Positions 31,723 through 46,796 of a DNA stretch of 64,000 nucleotides are shown one piece after another. The stretch comes from Garcia nutans. Lineage: Eukaryota; Streptophyta; Magnoliopsida; Malpighiales; Euphorbiaceae. Made by a program: the position numbers and the translations under genes. The first letter of the stretch is position 1; each line of letters opens with the position of its first letter. Location: the NCBI GenBank assembly GCA_947685225.1, contig CANTUV010000011.1, forward strand, positions 62,608,501 to 62,672,500. The letters run 5' to 3'. The notes beneath the pieces were generated by a model, which was not told the origin of the DNA, did no database searches, and saw nothing but the letters and a program-made list of their open reading frames with translations.

Positions 31723-34700
31723 TCATGTGGCATTAGCAGTACAGCCTTCAGCTGATGAAAAACCAGTGGACTTAGGAGGTTCACTGCCTCTTACTACTCT
31801 GTTATATATTACCTTAAAAGATTGTGAACCATATGGTCGACTAAGCAAACTTATTGGCATTCTTAGGGTCTGCTTCCTGTTTCTCCTGCCCCTTATCAAA
31901 ATGCTGAAGGTTTTTTCCCCATCAATCTTCCTCTCATCAATGCTGCCAGTATTCTCTTTGAAGCTCTTGCTCTCGCTTGAATCTTTACCAAAAATTTCAA
32001 CTTTACCAAAATTGGAATGGCCATTTTCCTTCACACTTTCCAAACCATTGCCAGACAGTTCATTTGCATCATCTGCTCCCTGTGATGCTAAAAGTTTCAC
32101 TTCTTTCTTAGCTACTCCAACATTGTCAATGTCTGCTGGAAGTATTGGAGGACTTGTGCTTTCAGTATTTTCATATTGCATTTTAGGCTCTATTGTGGGA
32201 TCAGGAATAGGCTCAGCAACAGGTGGTGGGATAGAAAACTCCATTGTGTGGCAGCCAGGCCATACTGTGCTAGTAATAAACTCTGATACATTATGGTTCA
32301 CATTACACTGCCAAGAGAAATGATTTGGATGGAACGCATTGCTTGTAACAGGAAAGGTACAGGTTGGCACAGCTTTGCTTTGACTGTAAGGAGGGTATAG
32401 AAATGGCAATGGCTGCATCATGTTTGGTGTTCCAGGAGGTGATGGGTATGGATGGTGTGGGGAGGGCAGTGGACTAACAGTAGGTAAGACAGTAGCAGGC
32501 CCTGGGTGTAGAGTCATGTTTACTGGCCATGGTGCAACAGCTGGAACAGCACCAGGACCAGAAGGAAGAGGAATGTTCAAAGTGACTGGCGCAGCCCGTG
32601 CAATGGATGGTGATGGTTTAAATGGAGCTGCAGAAGCAGACAACTTCTTAATGGGGAGTCCACGAGTCTCGCCTGAATTCATAACCAATGGTTTGTCCTT
32701 CAAATCATCGACTCTAGGCATGGTGGACATGGAATTACTTTGAGGTTCAAATTCATTAGACGTACTCTTACATGGTGGTTCTCCCATGGGAGAATCAATT
32801 GAATTTGGTATCTTGTCGATCAGTATGCTATTTGGCATGACTTCATGAACCTCAATGATACCAGATTCAGATCCCAGAGTGCTCTGAGGCACCATCAAAG
32901 AATTATCTTCATTTGCATTAGTTGAGTCTCTCTCTTCTTTCCTCTCAATAACATCAGTTATATTTTTCAAGCATTCTGTAGAATCTCTTGCATAATCATC
33001 ATCCTTCTCTCCGCATACATCTTCCGAATCCGTTACCACTGGACCAGGGTTTTTTATTGCTTCATTTTTCTCTCCCTCGAGATTTCTCACACCAACTTCT
33101 GGGTTCTCTGGAACATTAATTTGTGGAAACCAAACCTGAAATTTAGCAACGGTACCTGGTGGAGCCAATGCTACTTCCTTGTATGAAGGGGACTTTCCAA
33201 GACTAACTACAGAATTTTTCACAAGACCAACATCATTAGTGGCTGATATAGGACTAGATTCCATTGATGAAGCAAAATTTTTGCTACCACTTGTTGAATT
33301 CTCTACTGTAGCAATTTTATTAGCTGAAGGAAACGACTTAACCCTGTATGTTACAGCTTTCATCATTCTACACCCAAATTTGGTACCCTGTGAAGGATTA
33401 GTGGCATGGAGATCTGGATAACTTCCATGAGATAGTGCCCGTTTCCTTAAAAGGTAATACCTATTATTCTGGTGAGTATTCTTGACTAGGGGGTAATCAA
33501 TGTTACTATCTACTATCTTTTTCTGATAAATCTTGCCAATGATTCCTCGCCGCTGCTTCAGTCGTAGACCGTATGAGCCAGCCGATCTCAGCCTTTGAAC
33601 TGGTTGCCATCCATCGTCCCCTTCAGCATTTATGTCTGGCAACATGTCATTGGCAATGCCCAATTTCTTCTCAGCAGTCTCTTCCACGATGGGCTGCTGG
33701 ATCTCAACCTGAGCAGGGCTGGTCTCCTGGGTAACAGCAGGTGTATCAGTCTCTTCATCTGAGGCCTCTTTGGGTGTCTCTTTCTGAGATTCATCTGAAC
33801 TTGCTAAGTTGATATTTGGTTGGGGTTTTCCCTTTATCTGAAATGGAAAATTAAAAATAATGCAACATATATGAAAGAAAAATTCAAACATGTCAAAGGA
33901 CAGCAATTCAGAAATCATTTTGAAAATCTAGAGTGGTGATATCCTTAGGATTGGTGGGATTAACAATCTCTCTTTCTTGGCAAGTATTCTCATTAACTTG
34001 ACCCAGGCACTTGTATTTACAATAACTTGAGTTTGGTTAGTCCATTTGTACACATCTTGAAACTAATATCAGAAAAAAGACAAGGTGTAATTGCCTAGTC
34101 CAACAAATACAGTCTTTATACAATCAAAAACATCAAGAGAAATTACTATAAGTTTAATCTCAGATCTCATTGCCTTAGGTTAAAATTTGCTATAACCAAA
34201 CATTAATTAAACACTGTTTACCTTTGTAATATAGCTTTTCCTCTTTACTGATACAAAATCTCTACCCTTGGAGGCGCGGCTTGGATTAATATAGTCCAGC
34301 AAATCTGAAACACTGCCAAATATTAAAAGCAAACTTATTAGTAACAGCAAATGAATCTGTTTCAGTAGGAACATGCATCATTCATCTCTCAAGATGGCAA
34401 GTAGCACATTCATGGTACATATATACACATGTAAAAAAAAGTAACATTCAGTGGATTATTATACAGATACTCCTGAGCTTAGCTTAAGCCCTTTCTGCGA
34501 TAAAGTAGGCCGCTTTAGTTTTCAAGGTTAGGCCTTGACAAGTCACCAATTTAATACGCCGCCATAAAAGTATTTCAGCCCAGAAGATAGGCTGAAAGCA
34601 GTATGAACAACCAACAACGACGCAACCGAATATTACAGCAATTGGCATGGAGGCATCTAGCAAAGAAACTATAACCAAATACATGTAATTTCAACATCAC

Positions 34701-37700
34701 ATCTCAAAGAACATAGAAGTCCCAGATACATGAGAAACTGCACTTCCCAATTATGTAATTGTCCAAAGCGGTAGCAGCGTAATGAAAAAACATCAATCTA
34801 CACATTGATCAACTGCATAAAGGTCCACAATACCAAGGATAACATCAAATAAATTCACCTTAGGTGCCCTTTGCTTGCTATTGATGCATCAGGCTTCTTA
34901 GTACCATTCCTTGCCGCTTCTTGCTGTTCAAAGGCCTTGGACTCAAAGTACTCAAGCCAAGCAGCAGCATCCTGCATAATTTCATAAAAGATATGAAATT
35001 AAATGCACATCTAGGAGGCCATGTCATGTTAAATTTATAAGCTATAAAACTATAAAACCCATGAATCTATTGTTGGAATCTTCTACACTAGTTTAACTGA
35101 ATCTTCTGTACGAATTTAACCTTTTGATTTGCATGCTGGGATGCAAGTCATAGGATCATTCATACGTATTATGAATCTATTTTCCTGATGATCCAAAATA
35201 TTAATCATGTTTAGTGGTATAAAATTCACAATTGCTTCTAGAGCAAATTAACTAGGAGGGACTTGAAAGCTGCAAGAGGAAAGGGGAAGAATCAACTCAT
35301 CATCTGGACTAGTGGGATACCTGAGTACGCAAATCATCAGGACCCAACTTTGCTCGGAGAATTTGCAAGGTTGTTTGTTCATGCTGAACACTCAACGGGT
35401 ATGCTTCCATCAGTGAGAGTGCAATTGCTATTGCATGGTAACTCGCTGCTGTCTGAAATTAAATAAATAAAATGTGTATTTTAGTAAAAATGTGGAATGC
35501 ACAAATGTTCTGAAGGCAACTTTAAAAGAAAATTAATAATTCATATATATCTAAACCATTCAGAAAGTATTTTATGATTACACCCAATATCTCAAGCTTT
35601 TATAAGAGATTATTGGAAAAAATATGAAATTAATGAACCACAAACAAGACAAAACATAACCTGAATATGATCAGGACCAAGCAACCTTTGGTTGCACTTC
35701 AGAGCTTTATGAAGATATCGGAGAGCAACATGCACGTTCCCAAGGCCTTCCTCCATCATGGCCACATTGATGTATGTTGCAGCAGTGTTTGGATGCAAGG
35801 GACCACATGTGAGATGTAGAAGATATAAAGCACGCTTTACATACCTAGTCAACAACAATACTGAACTTTCACACCAGGCATAAATGTAATCCAGATGCAT
35901 GAAGAACAAAATATTAAGGAGTGGAAAGGACTTATGGAAAAAATTACAAGGAAGAATGAAATTGCTCAAAAAAGAAATTTAAAAATGAAAAGACTCCAAT
36001 ATAAACAGGAATCATACTGCTCAAATCTGAAAAACAGCAAAAGAAGAAAAACTTGATTGATATGAAATGTTTGCAATGAAATCACCATGAAAACGTAGCA
36101 ATGACTGTTGCCAAAATTTTAATGATGAACTTAAGCATGATCAGCAGAAGAAAGAACATAGACTATAAGCCAGATAGACCAGAAGGTAATCAACTGGCAT
36201 CAAGTAAGAACAATATAAAAGCAAGATTGATGTAAAGCATGCTTTGCTCATCCAAACCCAAAACTTTTATTTGAGAAGAATAAAGCATACTTGAGAGCCA
36301 ATTCTGTGTGTTGAAGCCTGTAATAGAACACAGCAAGATCACCGTAACTTTTCATTGTATCAGGATGATCAAGTCCTAGTTCCCTCTCATTGATATCTAA
36401 GGCTTTTTGCTGATATATAGTGGCCTGTAACATTGAAACAACATTGAATGTAAACCATTGCTATAAAAATTGCAAAACTTTAAGCTCACTACAAAACTTT
36501 AAGCTGACTGTGTAACTATATTATTATGCTACTTCTGCTAAAGATCATAGAAAATTTATCAAGGTGACAATAAGCGCTGTGTTTCAGTGCAAACTTTGCA
36601 GCAACATAATAGAAATGGACAAAAAACAAACCTGATTGAAGTCTCCAGTATGATACAATACAACAGCCAGAAGGCTGTAAGCTCCTGCAGTCATTCGATG
36701 GTAGGGACCACAAACTGACACCAGCTTTGCAAGAGCCTGGAAACACCACAGAACTTCTTCAGCTAACATAACATAGAGCCAACAGAGAAGATGAAATAGT
36801 AGAAGAACATCAAGCATAAGAGGAAAACAGTTTTGGGGAAAAGGAGACCAAAAGATGCCAGGACTTCTAGGTCACATGTAAAAATAATACACAAGGCACA
36901 ATTTCAGCTGTCATATACCTTTGTCCCATAGGTAACAGCATCTTCAAGTTTTCCCTTGTCTAAGGCTGTTTTTGATGATTCCAGGAGTTGCCTTCCATCT
37001 GCAGAGGAGCATGTTGCTTGCTGAAAAAATAAAAAAGAAAAAGTAGCTCATTATTAAATATGGCTAATTTGAGAAGGAAACAAACAAGATAGAGAAAAAT
37101 ATATGTGCTCCTGTCTCACCTTATGCACTGGAACCAGGCTGATAACATCTGATTTCCGGAATGGATGTGGAGAATCCATATCAAAATCCCTTGGAACCAA
37201 TTCAATGCCCACCTAAAAAACAGGGAAAGGCACCAAAAAAAAAAAAGTGTCAACCAATTCTGTTTTCGTTTCCCTTGCCAGGCCATAATCCTAGAGTAGT
37301 TGAGGTCCACTTCCATTTCACTCAAGGGCAAAATTTCAGCCTCCAATCATGCAAAAAATTAACTTTATTTGCATTGGTTCAACCTGTCTAAGGGAAGTTA
37401 TTGCATTTAGGGGAGCATCAGAGGCGCGAAAGAATCCACGTCATCTATGGGACACAGTATAGTTAGATCAAAGTTGCATCATAATTCTATCACACCAAAA
37501 TATAATCTTTAGGAATGGACACTTTTCTTATCGATAAATAATACAGTGGAGGATTAACTGTTAAGCAATGATCATTACAACCGCCAATTCATATGGAAAT
37601 CTCACAATTGAATCTATCATCTTCCCGGTATGAGCTGTAAGTTATTCCAACCACTTGTCATAACTTAAAATTGATATTGTTTGCTATCATGTGTCCTAGA

Positions 37701-40700
37701 GCACATTGCAGTCATAAAAAAAATGGAAACCAGAAGAGCTAGTTCTAGATTACATAATTGTGAAACCCCAGAAATTCATTCTTGGTAAATATACCTTGTG
37801 GCAGAGTCCACGAAGGATAGCAAATTTCCTCACATCTTTGAAGCTTGGGCTGCTAAGATCCCATTCATATCGCTTCTTCAAAAATACCTCCAGCCATCTC
37901 CATACAAGGGAATGGACCTGGCACGACTTATCTGACTCTCCACTTTCAGGAACCCCAAGCATCAGATTTAGTGCAGCTGCTATTGATACAGCCATTTTCT
38001 CATGGTTTCCAACAGCTGCAATCATGGCCTGAAGAATGTGCTTAAATGCCCGTACGATCATCTCATGAATACAGAGTGACTGTACATGTGACAGCTTTTC
38101 AGAAAGTTTTACCTGTATAAAACAATAACAAGGATTATCCACAGAGGAAACCATTTAAATGGATCATTTTTTAAGAACAATAAAAAAAAAATTCAACATT
38201 AATTTATTAACATCTAATAAAATGAAGCCCCAAGGGCATTGAGGCATAAGCATCATTAATACCAATTTTCTTGATAAAATTTACAAATAACAAAAAAGAT
38301 ATTGATTAAAAATCAAAATACAAATGTGTCAAAACAAATGAATTTAAAGTTATTTAATAGAAAAGGTGTTGAACATATTCTGAAAAGGTACAAGTATTAT
38401 CACCATCTTAACAAAAAAGACAAGAAAATACATAAATACATGTTGTAAGCATATGCATAAAGCAACAAATGATATTTATATGCATACAAATTAGATGAAA
38501 TTTAAGATATATTTATACTGCAGCTGGCTAAGAGACATGGTCTCTCTGTTAGTCAATCATGTAGAATTGAAAATTATGTATTCCAACGTAGAAAGATGTT
38601 AATCAAAGTTTCTAGTCCAGAAAACTTAGATTCCATGCACCCAAGGAACAGCAGAAAAGGCGTTGCCCTTATGCAACTTAACACCAAGGGAGGATACATC
38701 ACCTCCTCATATAGGATGCCTCGAAGACATAGACCTCAATTGGAATTTAGAGAGGAATTCAACAATGCCTTTTAAAAATCAAGGACTTTATAGAATTTAT
38801 TTTTGACATGTTGAGATTTCAAAAGTATAGAACTAAAGATAACAATCTTAATATGCATGTCTGTGTATAACAACAGCACACTATGACAGGTCTTAGTGCA
38901 AAGCTTGTATGCACAACATCTGATATATACAAAATAGAAAGAAACAGAATGACTATAGTGTGGATACGGTTGTCAGAACTTGACATAACTGCTTTGAGGC
39001 AAAAAAAATTAAGAATTTCCCTTTACATAAGTAGTACAAATATAAAGCAAAAAGTGTGAACAAATGTTCTAACAAGAAAAAACTTGCAATTCATGAGGAC
39101 AAGGAGCATACAACATGTCCCAGGGAACGCATCCGAAGGCCTCTAGTATGCATAAAATCAGTTAGAGTCCGGCCATCCACTGGTGATAGCTCCAAAGAGC
39201 CAAAATCTGCTACCTGTATTCCATTGTTAGTGCTACTAGATCTAGGAATTAAATATAGATAGAAAAATAAAACAGTGTTGAGAAATTACCAGTTTTGGAA
39301 GAGCAATGTCAACATAATATTTCTGAGACATGTCAATTAGCTCTTGCAAAGACTGTTAATCACATAGTCAGTCAGTTCACACCATACCAAATACAAATGA
39401 TGGTAAGCTAATGATATCAAAAGGTACTACCTTGCGATGAAGTCCAGTATCTGACTCTCTTAGTCGAGTAAAGGCTGCATCAGACAACCTCTGCAGAGAA
39501 AGCTCATTTCTTTTGGCAGTAGTTTCAAGCTGAGATTCTGTAGAAGCTGATATACCATTTTCACCCTCCTCAATTACACCATCAATAGGGGATCTTAAGT
39601 TTTCAGGATACATTTTCATATTGCTTTCTATTTTCTTCTTGTTGCTCTTAAGGGTCCTAAGAGGTGTGCCAAGTCCCTCAACTTTCATTTCTTTTTCAGT
39701 GGAGGTTTTCTTGCTCTTATCAGTGGGGGATTTCTTATCTTTTTCTGAATTTTTCTGGTCCTGCAAATGTTGAATCCAGCAGGCTCCAAGTTCCCATCTG
39801 ACAAAATTATCCTGCTCTGATTCCTCTTGCTCAAGCTTAGCAAGACTTTCTTCCAGCAATTTCTCTACAAAAGCTTGGGAATTGTTGAGCTCTTCAAGCT
39901 CTGAAGTTTGCAAGTGAGCAGCTGATTTGGTCTGTTGCAAAGCTGTTGTTTTATGAAGCAGTAGTCTCAAACTGAAATGAAGGCAAAGTCAGACTTTGAG
40001 ATAATGACGCCAAAATAAACTTTTAAAGGTATGAGAATAGTAATAGCCAATCAGGAAAGCAACAAACTGCCATGTCATACGGAATTAATAACACAACCAG
40101 GAGAAGAATGAAATCTTGGAATAATTTTAGGGTTGAATATAACATTTTGCTTTATCTTCCAAGAATTTTATAACACAATGGTATTTTTCCAAGATAGGGA
40201 AAATTTTAGATAATTTATGAAGTCAACTTAGCTATATTATTTTAAAACATATAGAAGTATCTAATTAAATTATTAGAATATATCTAATTAAATTATTAGA
40301 ATATTCAAGAAACGTTCAGTTCAACAAAATAATCCATTTCTCAGATGCCAAAAATTTCACAAATGAAACAGAAACAATCTGTCTATATGGCACTAAGATC
40401 TATCTTCTATAGGTTAATATCACTAAAGCATAGGCGAAGCCATTCACCAGTCCACCATAATGTGGGTATTCCAAGCTAGAGTCAAGCAATGATGCAGTTT
40501 ACTGGCAGATTCTAAGATCTTTCTTTATAATAGCATGCGAACCAAAGATTCTCGCAAACAATATTGGCTAATACATGATATGTTATTGGTCCATAGCAAA
40601 AAAGATGATAGGAACCTGTTAATGTTAAGAGCATTGGCACCGCCTTCAGGCTGTTCAAGTTCAATACTTTGAGATGGAGGACCGGCATTCTTTTCATCTC

Positions 40701-43700
40701 TCCCATCAACTTTTACAACAGCAATGTAACCACAGTATCTAACATTAACAACACCAAGAGTTGCAATGTCCTGCAGCCAGAATTTATCCATTACATTAAA
40801 ATATTCATCACTAATTCATCAATTATACTAGATTTAAAATTCCAAAATTCATGCAGCACATAATTTATCAGTGGCACTTTTAGGAACTCACATGCGCTGC
40901 GGTATTCTCATCAGCAGTAATTCCTTTCAGTAGGTTCCGCTCTACTAGATTTTTTTTATCCACTCCAGTTGCTTGAATTCCATCAATTTTAGTATCCACC
41001 TTGGAGCTTGCATTGGACGCATCTTTCATGATTGTGACAGTCAAGTCCCCAACTCTCTCTGTATAAAGAATTTCACTACTGACAGCCAAACAGATAAATT
41101 CTGGATTTACTCTTATGTGTTGAACAGCCTTAATGGCTCTGAAAATGGCAATGTCAACAAATAAGCTGTGAAGAAGAAATGCTTTCCTGTCTCGAACCTG
41201 CCTCTCCTCTGCTGTTTTGCAGGGCATAGATGCAAGAAACAAAAACTCGCTAGACCAAGGTATCAAATCACTTTTCCCATCTCTACCAAGACCACCTCCA
41301 TTTCCTCCCCATGTTTCATCCTCAACTGGAAGAGGAGGGAAAACTGAAGGTGACTGTGCTGCAAAAGGAGGGATAAGCCATGTGTTGGCTCTAAAGCCAT
41401 AAGGAAGATTTCCAAACTGCAAGGGGGAGAGAAAGTGGGGGGAACTTCAGCATAAAAACAGGACAATGAGAAGTTGTTAAAATACACATCGGAAGCTTAT
41501 TCCCCTTTTCTCCCTAAAACTACAATACTGAAAAAACTCATTTCCCTTTCTCTTATTTTGATGTCACTAAGAACAAGGAGAGCCAGAGCATTGTGCAAAA
41601 TATTTTCGTACCTTGTTACGATCCAAGAATGCTTTCATGAGATCTTCATATGCCTGACATTTGAGACACAAAATATAAGACCTCAACAAACTTATAATCA
41701 TACAATGAATATAATTCTTACTGCAGCAAAATTGTGAAATATTTCAAAGAAATGTTGGTTCTTGAATAAAGCAAGAAAAATAATGTCCTCTTGAATAAAC
41801 CAAGAAAAATAATGTCCAAAACAAGGTTACTAATACGGATCTAGATATTTGCATGACACAAATTAGCACTAATCTACATTCTTCAAATTAACAATTTAGA
41901 AAATGAAGCTCAGTACATATCCTTAGATGTGGCTTTCGAGTATGATCTAGATTACTGATAAATATAGCTTAAATTGAGGAGTGAAGCAAAATAATTGAGC
42001 ACAATCCATTACGAAACAAATAAATTTATATTGAAATAATATCAAAAGACAGAGTTGACAGCTGCGTGCGTGACCAAAAACTAACATTGTCAAAGGCTCT
42101 ACCAAGCTGCCGAAGCAAATCAACAAGATCATGACACAGAATCCGCTGCTTCCCAACATAGTAGAATCCCTTTCTGCAAGCTTCAACGTGAACCATCCTT
42201 CCGTTGCAAAGCTTCACCTGATCATTGAACAAAATTTTTGAAAACGGCATTACAAAATAAAATATACTAAGCGAGTAAAGGAGAAGAAAATTAAAAAAAA
42301 ATACATCTAGCGAGAAGAAATGATCATCCTCTGAAATCTCCTCTATCTGCCGTTTTGTCGCCTTCCTTATAACTGCAATAACCGTCGCAACATTGAATAA
42401 AGTATTTTCTGATTTAGATTCAATCATAGTAATTACAAATAGAAAGAGAGAGAGAGTACATTGAAGAGGAGGAGTGAGGTGGGACAGTGAGAAGAACTCG
42501 TAAAAGTTCCCAAGTTTAGGGCATGAGTGTCTAATTTCTGCTTCTGCCCCCACCGGCACGTCTTTCCCCGATGACGATTGTTTAGCGGTGGCGGTTTCAG
42601 ATTTGAGTATGGTTTTCTTGGCGGTCTTATCCTGCGTAACTGGCGCATTTTTTCCAGAATCAGACTTGGACTTATCCTGCGCTCTCGCCGACGGACCAAA
42701 CCACGTTGTGCAGGCCACAATGTCCAGTAGCCGTCTAACATGCGCCACTGCAAGCTCCTCATCGTAATCCTCTGCTTGCAGAAAACGAACAGGGGACAGA
42801 GTTATTATTATCAAATTACATGACACAGATGGCGTCGATGTTCAGCATTTATTTATTAAGGAAGAAATACGGCGTCGTTTTCCATGGAGCCATTTTATAA
42901 GAGTTGAGCGTCGTCGTTTTTACGCAATTATTTGAAAATTTGCACGGCGTCGTTTTTAAGCAATTATTAACGGTTTCTAATAGAAGGGTGTCGTTATGTT
43001 TTACCTTCGGTTAACTTGAGGACGCAAGGCTTGAGCGCTGAAACGTCGACGGTGTCCCTTAGCCGGGGCCCTCTTACCTATAAAACAAGACAGAACCCAA
43101 GTTATCGCGCAGAATTACTTGCACGGCCCATCTATTTTTTTATAATTTCTTCTTCTTCTTCTTCTTCTTATTATTATTATTTGGTCTCTATTTGATACTT
43201 AAAAGCTTCATATTTGACCTTTTTTAGCATAGAGCCAAAATATATGTTGGATTTTCTGCCCCATAACATGACAATTTTGGAAAACGTCCGTTAGGCTAAT
43301 ATAAACCACATCTATAGAGTCTGACATTTAAGTTTTCTATTGGTTGGTGGGATTAAAATCAAGATTTTCTAATTCAATATATGTTATTATAATCTTAAAA
43401 TTAAGAGAATATAAAAATTATTATCACCATATCTAAATTTTGATATTTAAATTCAAATAATTTGAAGTTAATTAAATTTATGCATTAATTTAAGTATCTA
43501 ACCAATAACTATATCAAAAAAAAATCAATCGAACATTTTATTCAATATGTTTGATCATAACTTTAAAATATATATATATATATATATATGCATATATACA
43601 CAAGTATGCATGTGTACATATATATATATATATAGTTTATTGCCTATTCATTAAATTAAGTGGATCTTTATTTATATACATTGATTTTAATTAAACTATA

Positions 43701-45134
43701 ATAACAATAACAATGCGAATAGCTCTTGGATTCTTACCCCGTGGGATAATGAGAAGTTTGTTATGTAGCAAGCTTCCGAGCTCACCGATAAAAGCCGACG
43801 AACGTCTATAATCCTGTCTGTGGAAATTCCCTACGCAATATTTGAATTTTTTTTAGTTACTAAGAGAAAAAAGTTCAATAAAAATCCGAAATGAACAACA
43901 ACATGTACCTACCAAGCAACTCACATGAGAAAGAAATAAATTACGCAACTTCCATGAACATATCTTAATTATCGTCCAGTAGTTTGGGTTGTCAATTCAC
44001 TTAAACTCAACTATTTTGTTTGCAATCAAATTAGGAAATTTTTATTAACCAAAACCATTTGTCATTTTTGTATAAGGCGCGTCATTGTAATTAATATAAA
44101 AATTATCACTACATTGTTTTTAATAATATAAAAAAAATAAATTTAAATAATTTATTTATATCGAATCCCAGTTCCCACAAAACAGTCCCTCCGAATTGGC
44201 TTTGCCAATTCTGCGTAGAACTAACTACATGGATGTCATGAGCTAGAGCTCTCCTCCCCACCTGGCATTATGGGATCAAGTATTTTCTGTTTTAGATTCA
44301 ATTTAACAGTAGTATTATTAATTTCATCTATTATTGGAAAAATTATTTTATTAAATATACAATTAAAAGTCACATAAATTTATTTTTAAAAATAAATTTA
44401 TTTTTTAAAATAAATTTCACGCACTCTGATCATAAATATTTCAAAACAGTTTTTTTTTTAAGGAAACCAGTTAAGAAAAAAGGGCAAAAACACACCAACG
44501 CCTCTCAAAATAGGGCTGCTTATCGAGTTCAAATAGCAATTTCCAATTTAGCCAATGAGCTAATAATTTCAGACAACATGGCGACTAAAACAATAAAGAC
44601 TATTAATAAAAATAATTAAGACTATTGCTAAAGATGCTAATATAAAATAATTTTTATTTCATAGCAAAATTTTGAAATTACAAATTCAAAATTTAATCAG
44701 AGTTTATTAAACTAAATGAATAGCTATTGGACTAATTAAGGTGTGTTCCATTAAATTTATGAATTTCTTTTAAAAAATTCTGTAACTCAAAAAATAGAAG
44801 TCAATGAGCGGATGCTATTGACTTCATAAATAAGATTCACAGTGAAAATTTCAAATAAAAGAAGTATGAAGCTATAAACAAACCTTCAAAACGATACGAG
44901 TTTCATCGGGGAGATTCACTGTGATATCAGTAACAACTGGAAGAACTGCATAATTGTAAAAATAATAATAAAAAAAGGATTAAGTCTATTAATTAATTAA
45001 TTTCTTAAATATAAAATAACATAAAATAAGTATAAAAAGAAATACAGATTGAGATTGTTAATTAATTAATTACCTTTCTCATCTTTCTTTTTCTTTTCTG
45101 CTTTTGCCTTACCGCGACTGTTCCTTGGTGCCAT
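31723..45134 (-). CDS. REC1: REC1-type clustered-mitochondria (CLU)/TPR protein
   Basis: Coding exons, in transcript order: 45074-45134, 44884-44945, 43738-43830, 43005-43077, 42460-42771, 42305-42372, 42086-42217, 41612-41653, 40892-41416, 40616-40770, 39431-39971, 39290-39352, 39115-39213, 37795-38112, 37120-37212, 36919-37020, 36632-36736, 36291-36424, 35661-35844, 35321-35452, 34859-34971, 34222-34312, 31723-33837. They total 5613 bases, all phases agree and there is no internal stop: 1870 residues. Parts: basic N-terminus ([17 protein letters not shown]); CLU N-terminal domain (about 20-260); CLU domain (about 280-500, from [17 protein letters not shown]); eIF3/CLU central part ([19 protein letters not shown] at about 755-775); TPR array (about 885-1100); and a long low-complexity tail (1167-1870) with a Pro-rich block and a conserved end ([15 protein letters not shown]). 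Arabidopsis REC1 (At1g01320) and its relatives set how much of the cell chloroplasts fill. Naming as REC1 rather than REC2/3 rests on neighbouring CYP703A2. Confidence 0.95.
43568..43636. repeat. (TA)n tracts in a REC1 intron
   Basis: Two TA-dinucleotide runs flank a short ATGCATATATACACAAGTATGC-like spacer in the third REC1 intron. A length-variable microsatellite is likely. Confidence 0.75.
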
Positions 45135-46708
45135 TTCCTAGCTTTGCTCGATTAAATGAGGAAAAACAAACACCTATTTCAACAAATTCTGAATCAGTGT
45201 GGGATTGCTTAATTTCAATTCGCTGTTAATTAGCAATTACAATACAATAATCCATCACCAAAAACTGAGAGCACATAAATACACACTGTTCAAATCTCAA
45301 AACTCAATACGCAATAAAAAAAATAGCATAAATTATAACTAAAAATGGTTCCACGATTACCAAATATCTAGAACTTGAAGCTCTAGCACCAGAAATATTT
45401 GCACTAGGTAACTAAATATGCTGAAGAAAACAGAGATTAGAGATATAATAATGATAACTAAAACAAAATTAAGGGTAAAAATACGAAAATGGAGAGGTAT
45501 TGAGAAATTGGATAATGGAGAGAGAGCATTCAATTAAGAGATTCGGAAAGAAAGTCTCATCGACTGGATAGAAATGGCGAGAGCAAAGAATAGATATAAG
45601 AGAGATGGGAGTACGATAAGGAAGGAAGGGCGGAGATTTAACAGTCAGATAATATATGGCCTTTTATGGCAGCTTCTGGCTTTATAGGGTAATCAAATTA
45701 TTGAGGATATTTTTTAAACAAAATTTATTATTTTAATATTATACGCATATATTATTATATATTTATGTTTTTTCAAAATACATTCAATTTTATGTAAAAG
45801 AATATATAGAGAGAAAGACGGTTAATGTACTCACTTCACAGATCAATATCGTTGAATTTTTAAAATTATAAAATATAAATTTATAAACTAAGGCTGCACA
45901 ATCTCAAGACTAAACAATAAATTTACATCCTGATGAAAAATAATAATAATAATAATAAATTTACATTTGAATTATTTGTTTATTTATAATAAAAAAATTA
46001 TATAATTTTTTTAATATTCCTCGTATGGAAATACGTTTTATATAGCACACGCTTTGATTTGGCGGTCTAACTTATAATATTTCATATTAATACCTGATTA
46101 ATAAAAAATTAAACGTCAACAAATGTGATGCAATAGTTGTTTATAAGATAAACAGTGCTTGGATAATAGAGGGAAAAAATAGCATATGATTTGACATCTC
46201 ATTGTATATGATGGATGAATAAACTCACAACTCTTCGTTTTTTTTAATAACCTCCCAAATGCGCAATGGTTTTTTATTTTTTATTTTTTAGTACAGATTT
46301 ATTTATTTATTTACTTTTTATTTATTATTTATTATTTATTTTTGGCTCAAATGAACAATAAAGACACTCTTCAATCTTCATTATCAATTGCTAATTAAAA
46401 CATTATCATATTGTTATAAACTTTTCATTGTTAAACTCTACAATTCATTTTTATTTTTTGGGATAATCAAATATATTTTATGTTGCTGATATGAAAAATA
46501 AAGTTTAAGTCAATAATTTCATTTTAATTTGCAACCAAGTGAATTGCATATAAATTAAATTATTTCATTTTTTCTCACTTAATATTGTACTTTTTTTTTC
46601 AATAATCTTGATAAGGATTGTTGTAGGCAGTATTTTATGCATGTCAATGCCCTGTCAGCATCAACTATTTTAAGATGTTCATTTGATATTTGACTGATTA
46701 TGGTAATT

Positions 46709-46796
46709 AAATTTAGTTTGGTGCTTTTACTTACATCCTTGAATGAAAAATAAATTTTAGTTTGGTGCTTTTATTTACATCCTTGAATGAAAAATA
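46709..46796. repeat. Tandem duplication of 44 bp
   Basis: Two adjacent copies of TTTAGTTTGGTGCTTTTA(C/T)TTACATCCTTGAATGAAAAATA differ by one or two bases, so the duplication is recent. Confidence 0.85.

Noticed and set aside
32420..32743. Plus-strand ORFs across the last REC1 exon (also 31631-32323)
   Set aside because: They are antisense shadows of the 704-residue REC1 exon and have no family features.
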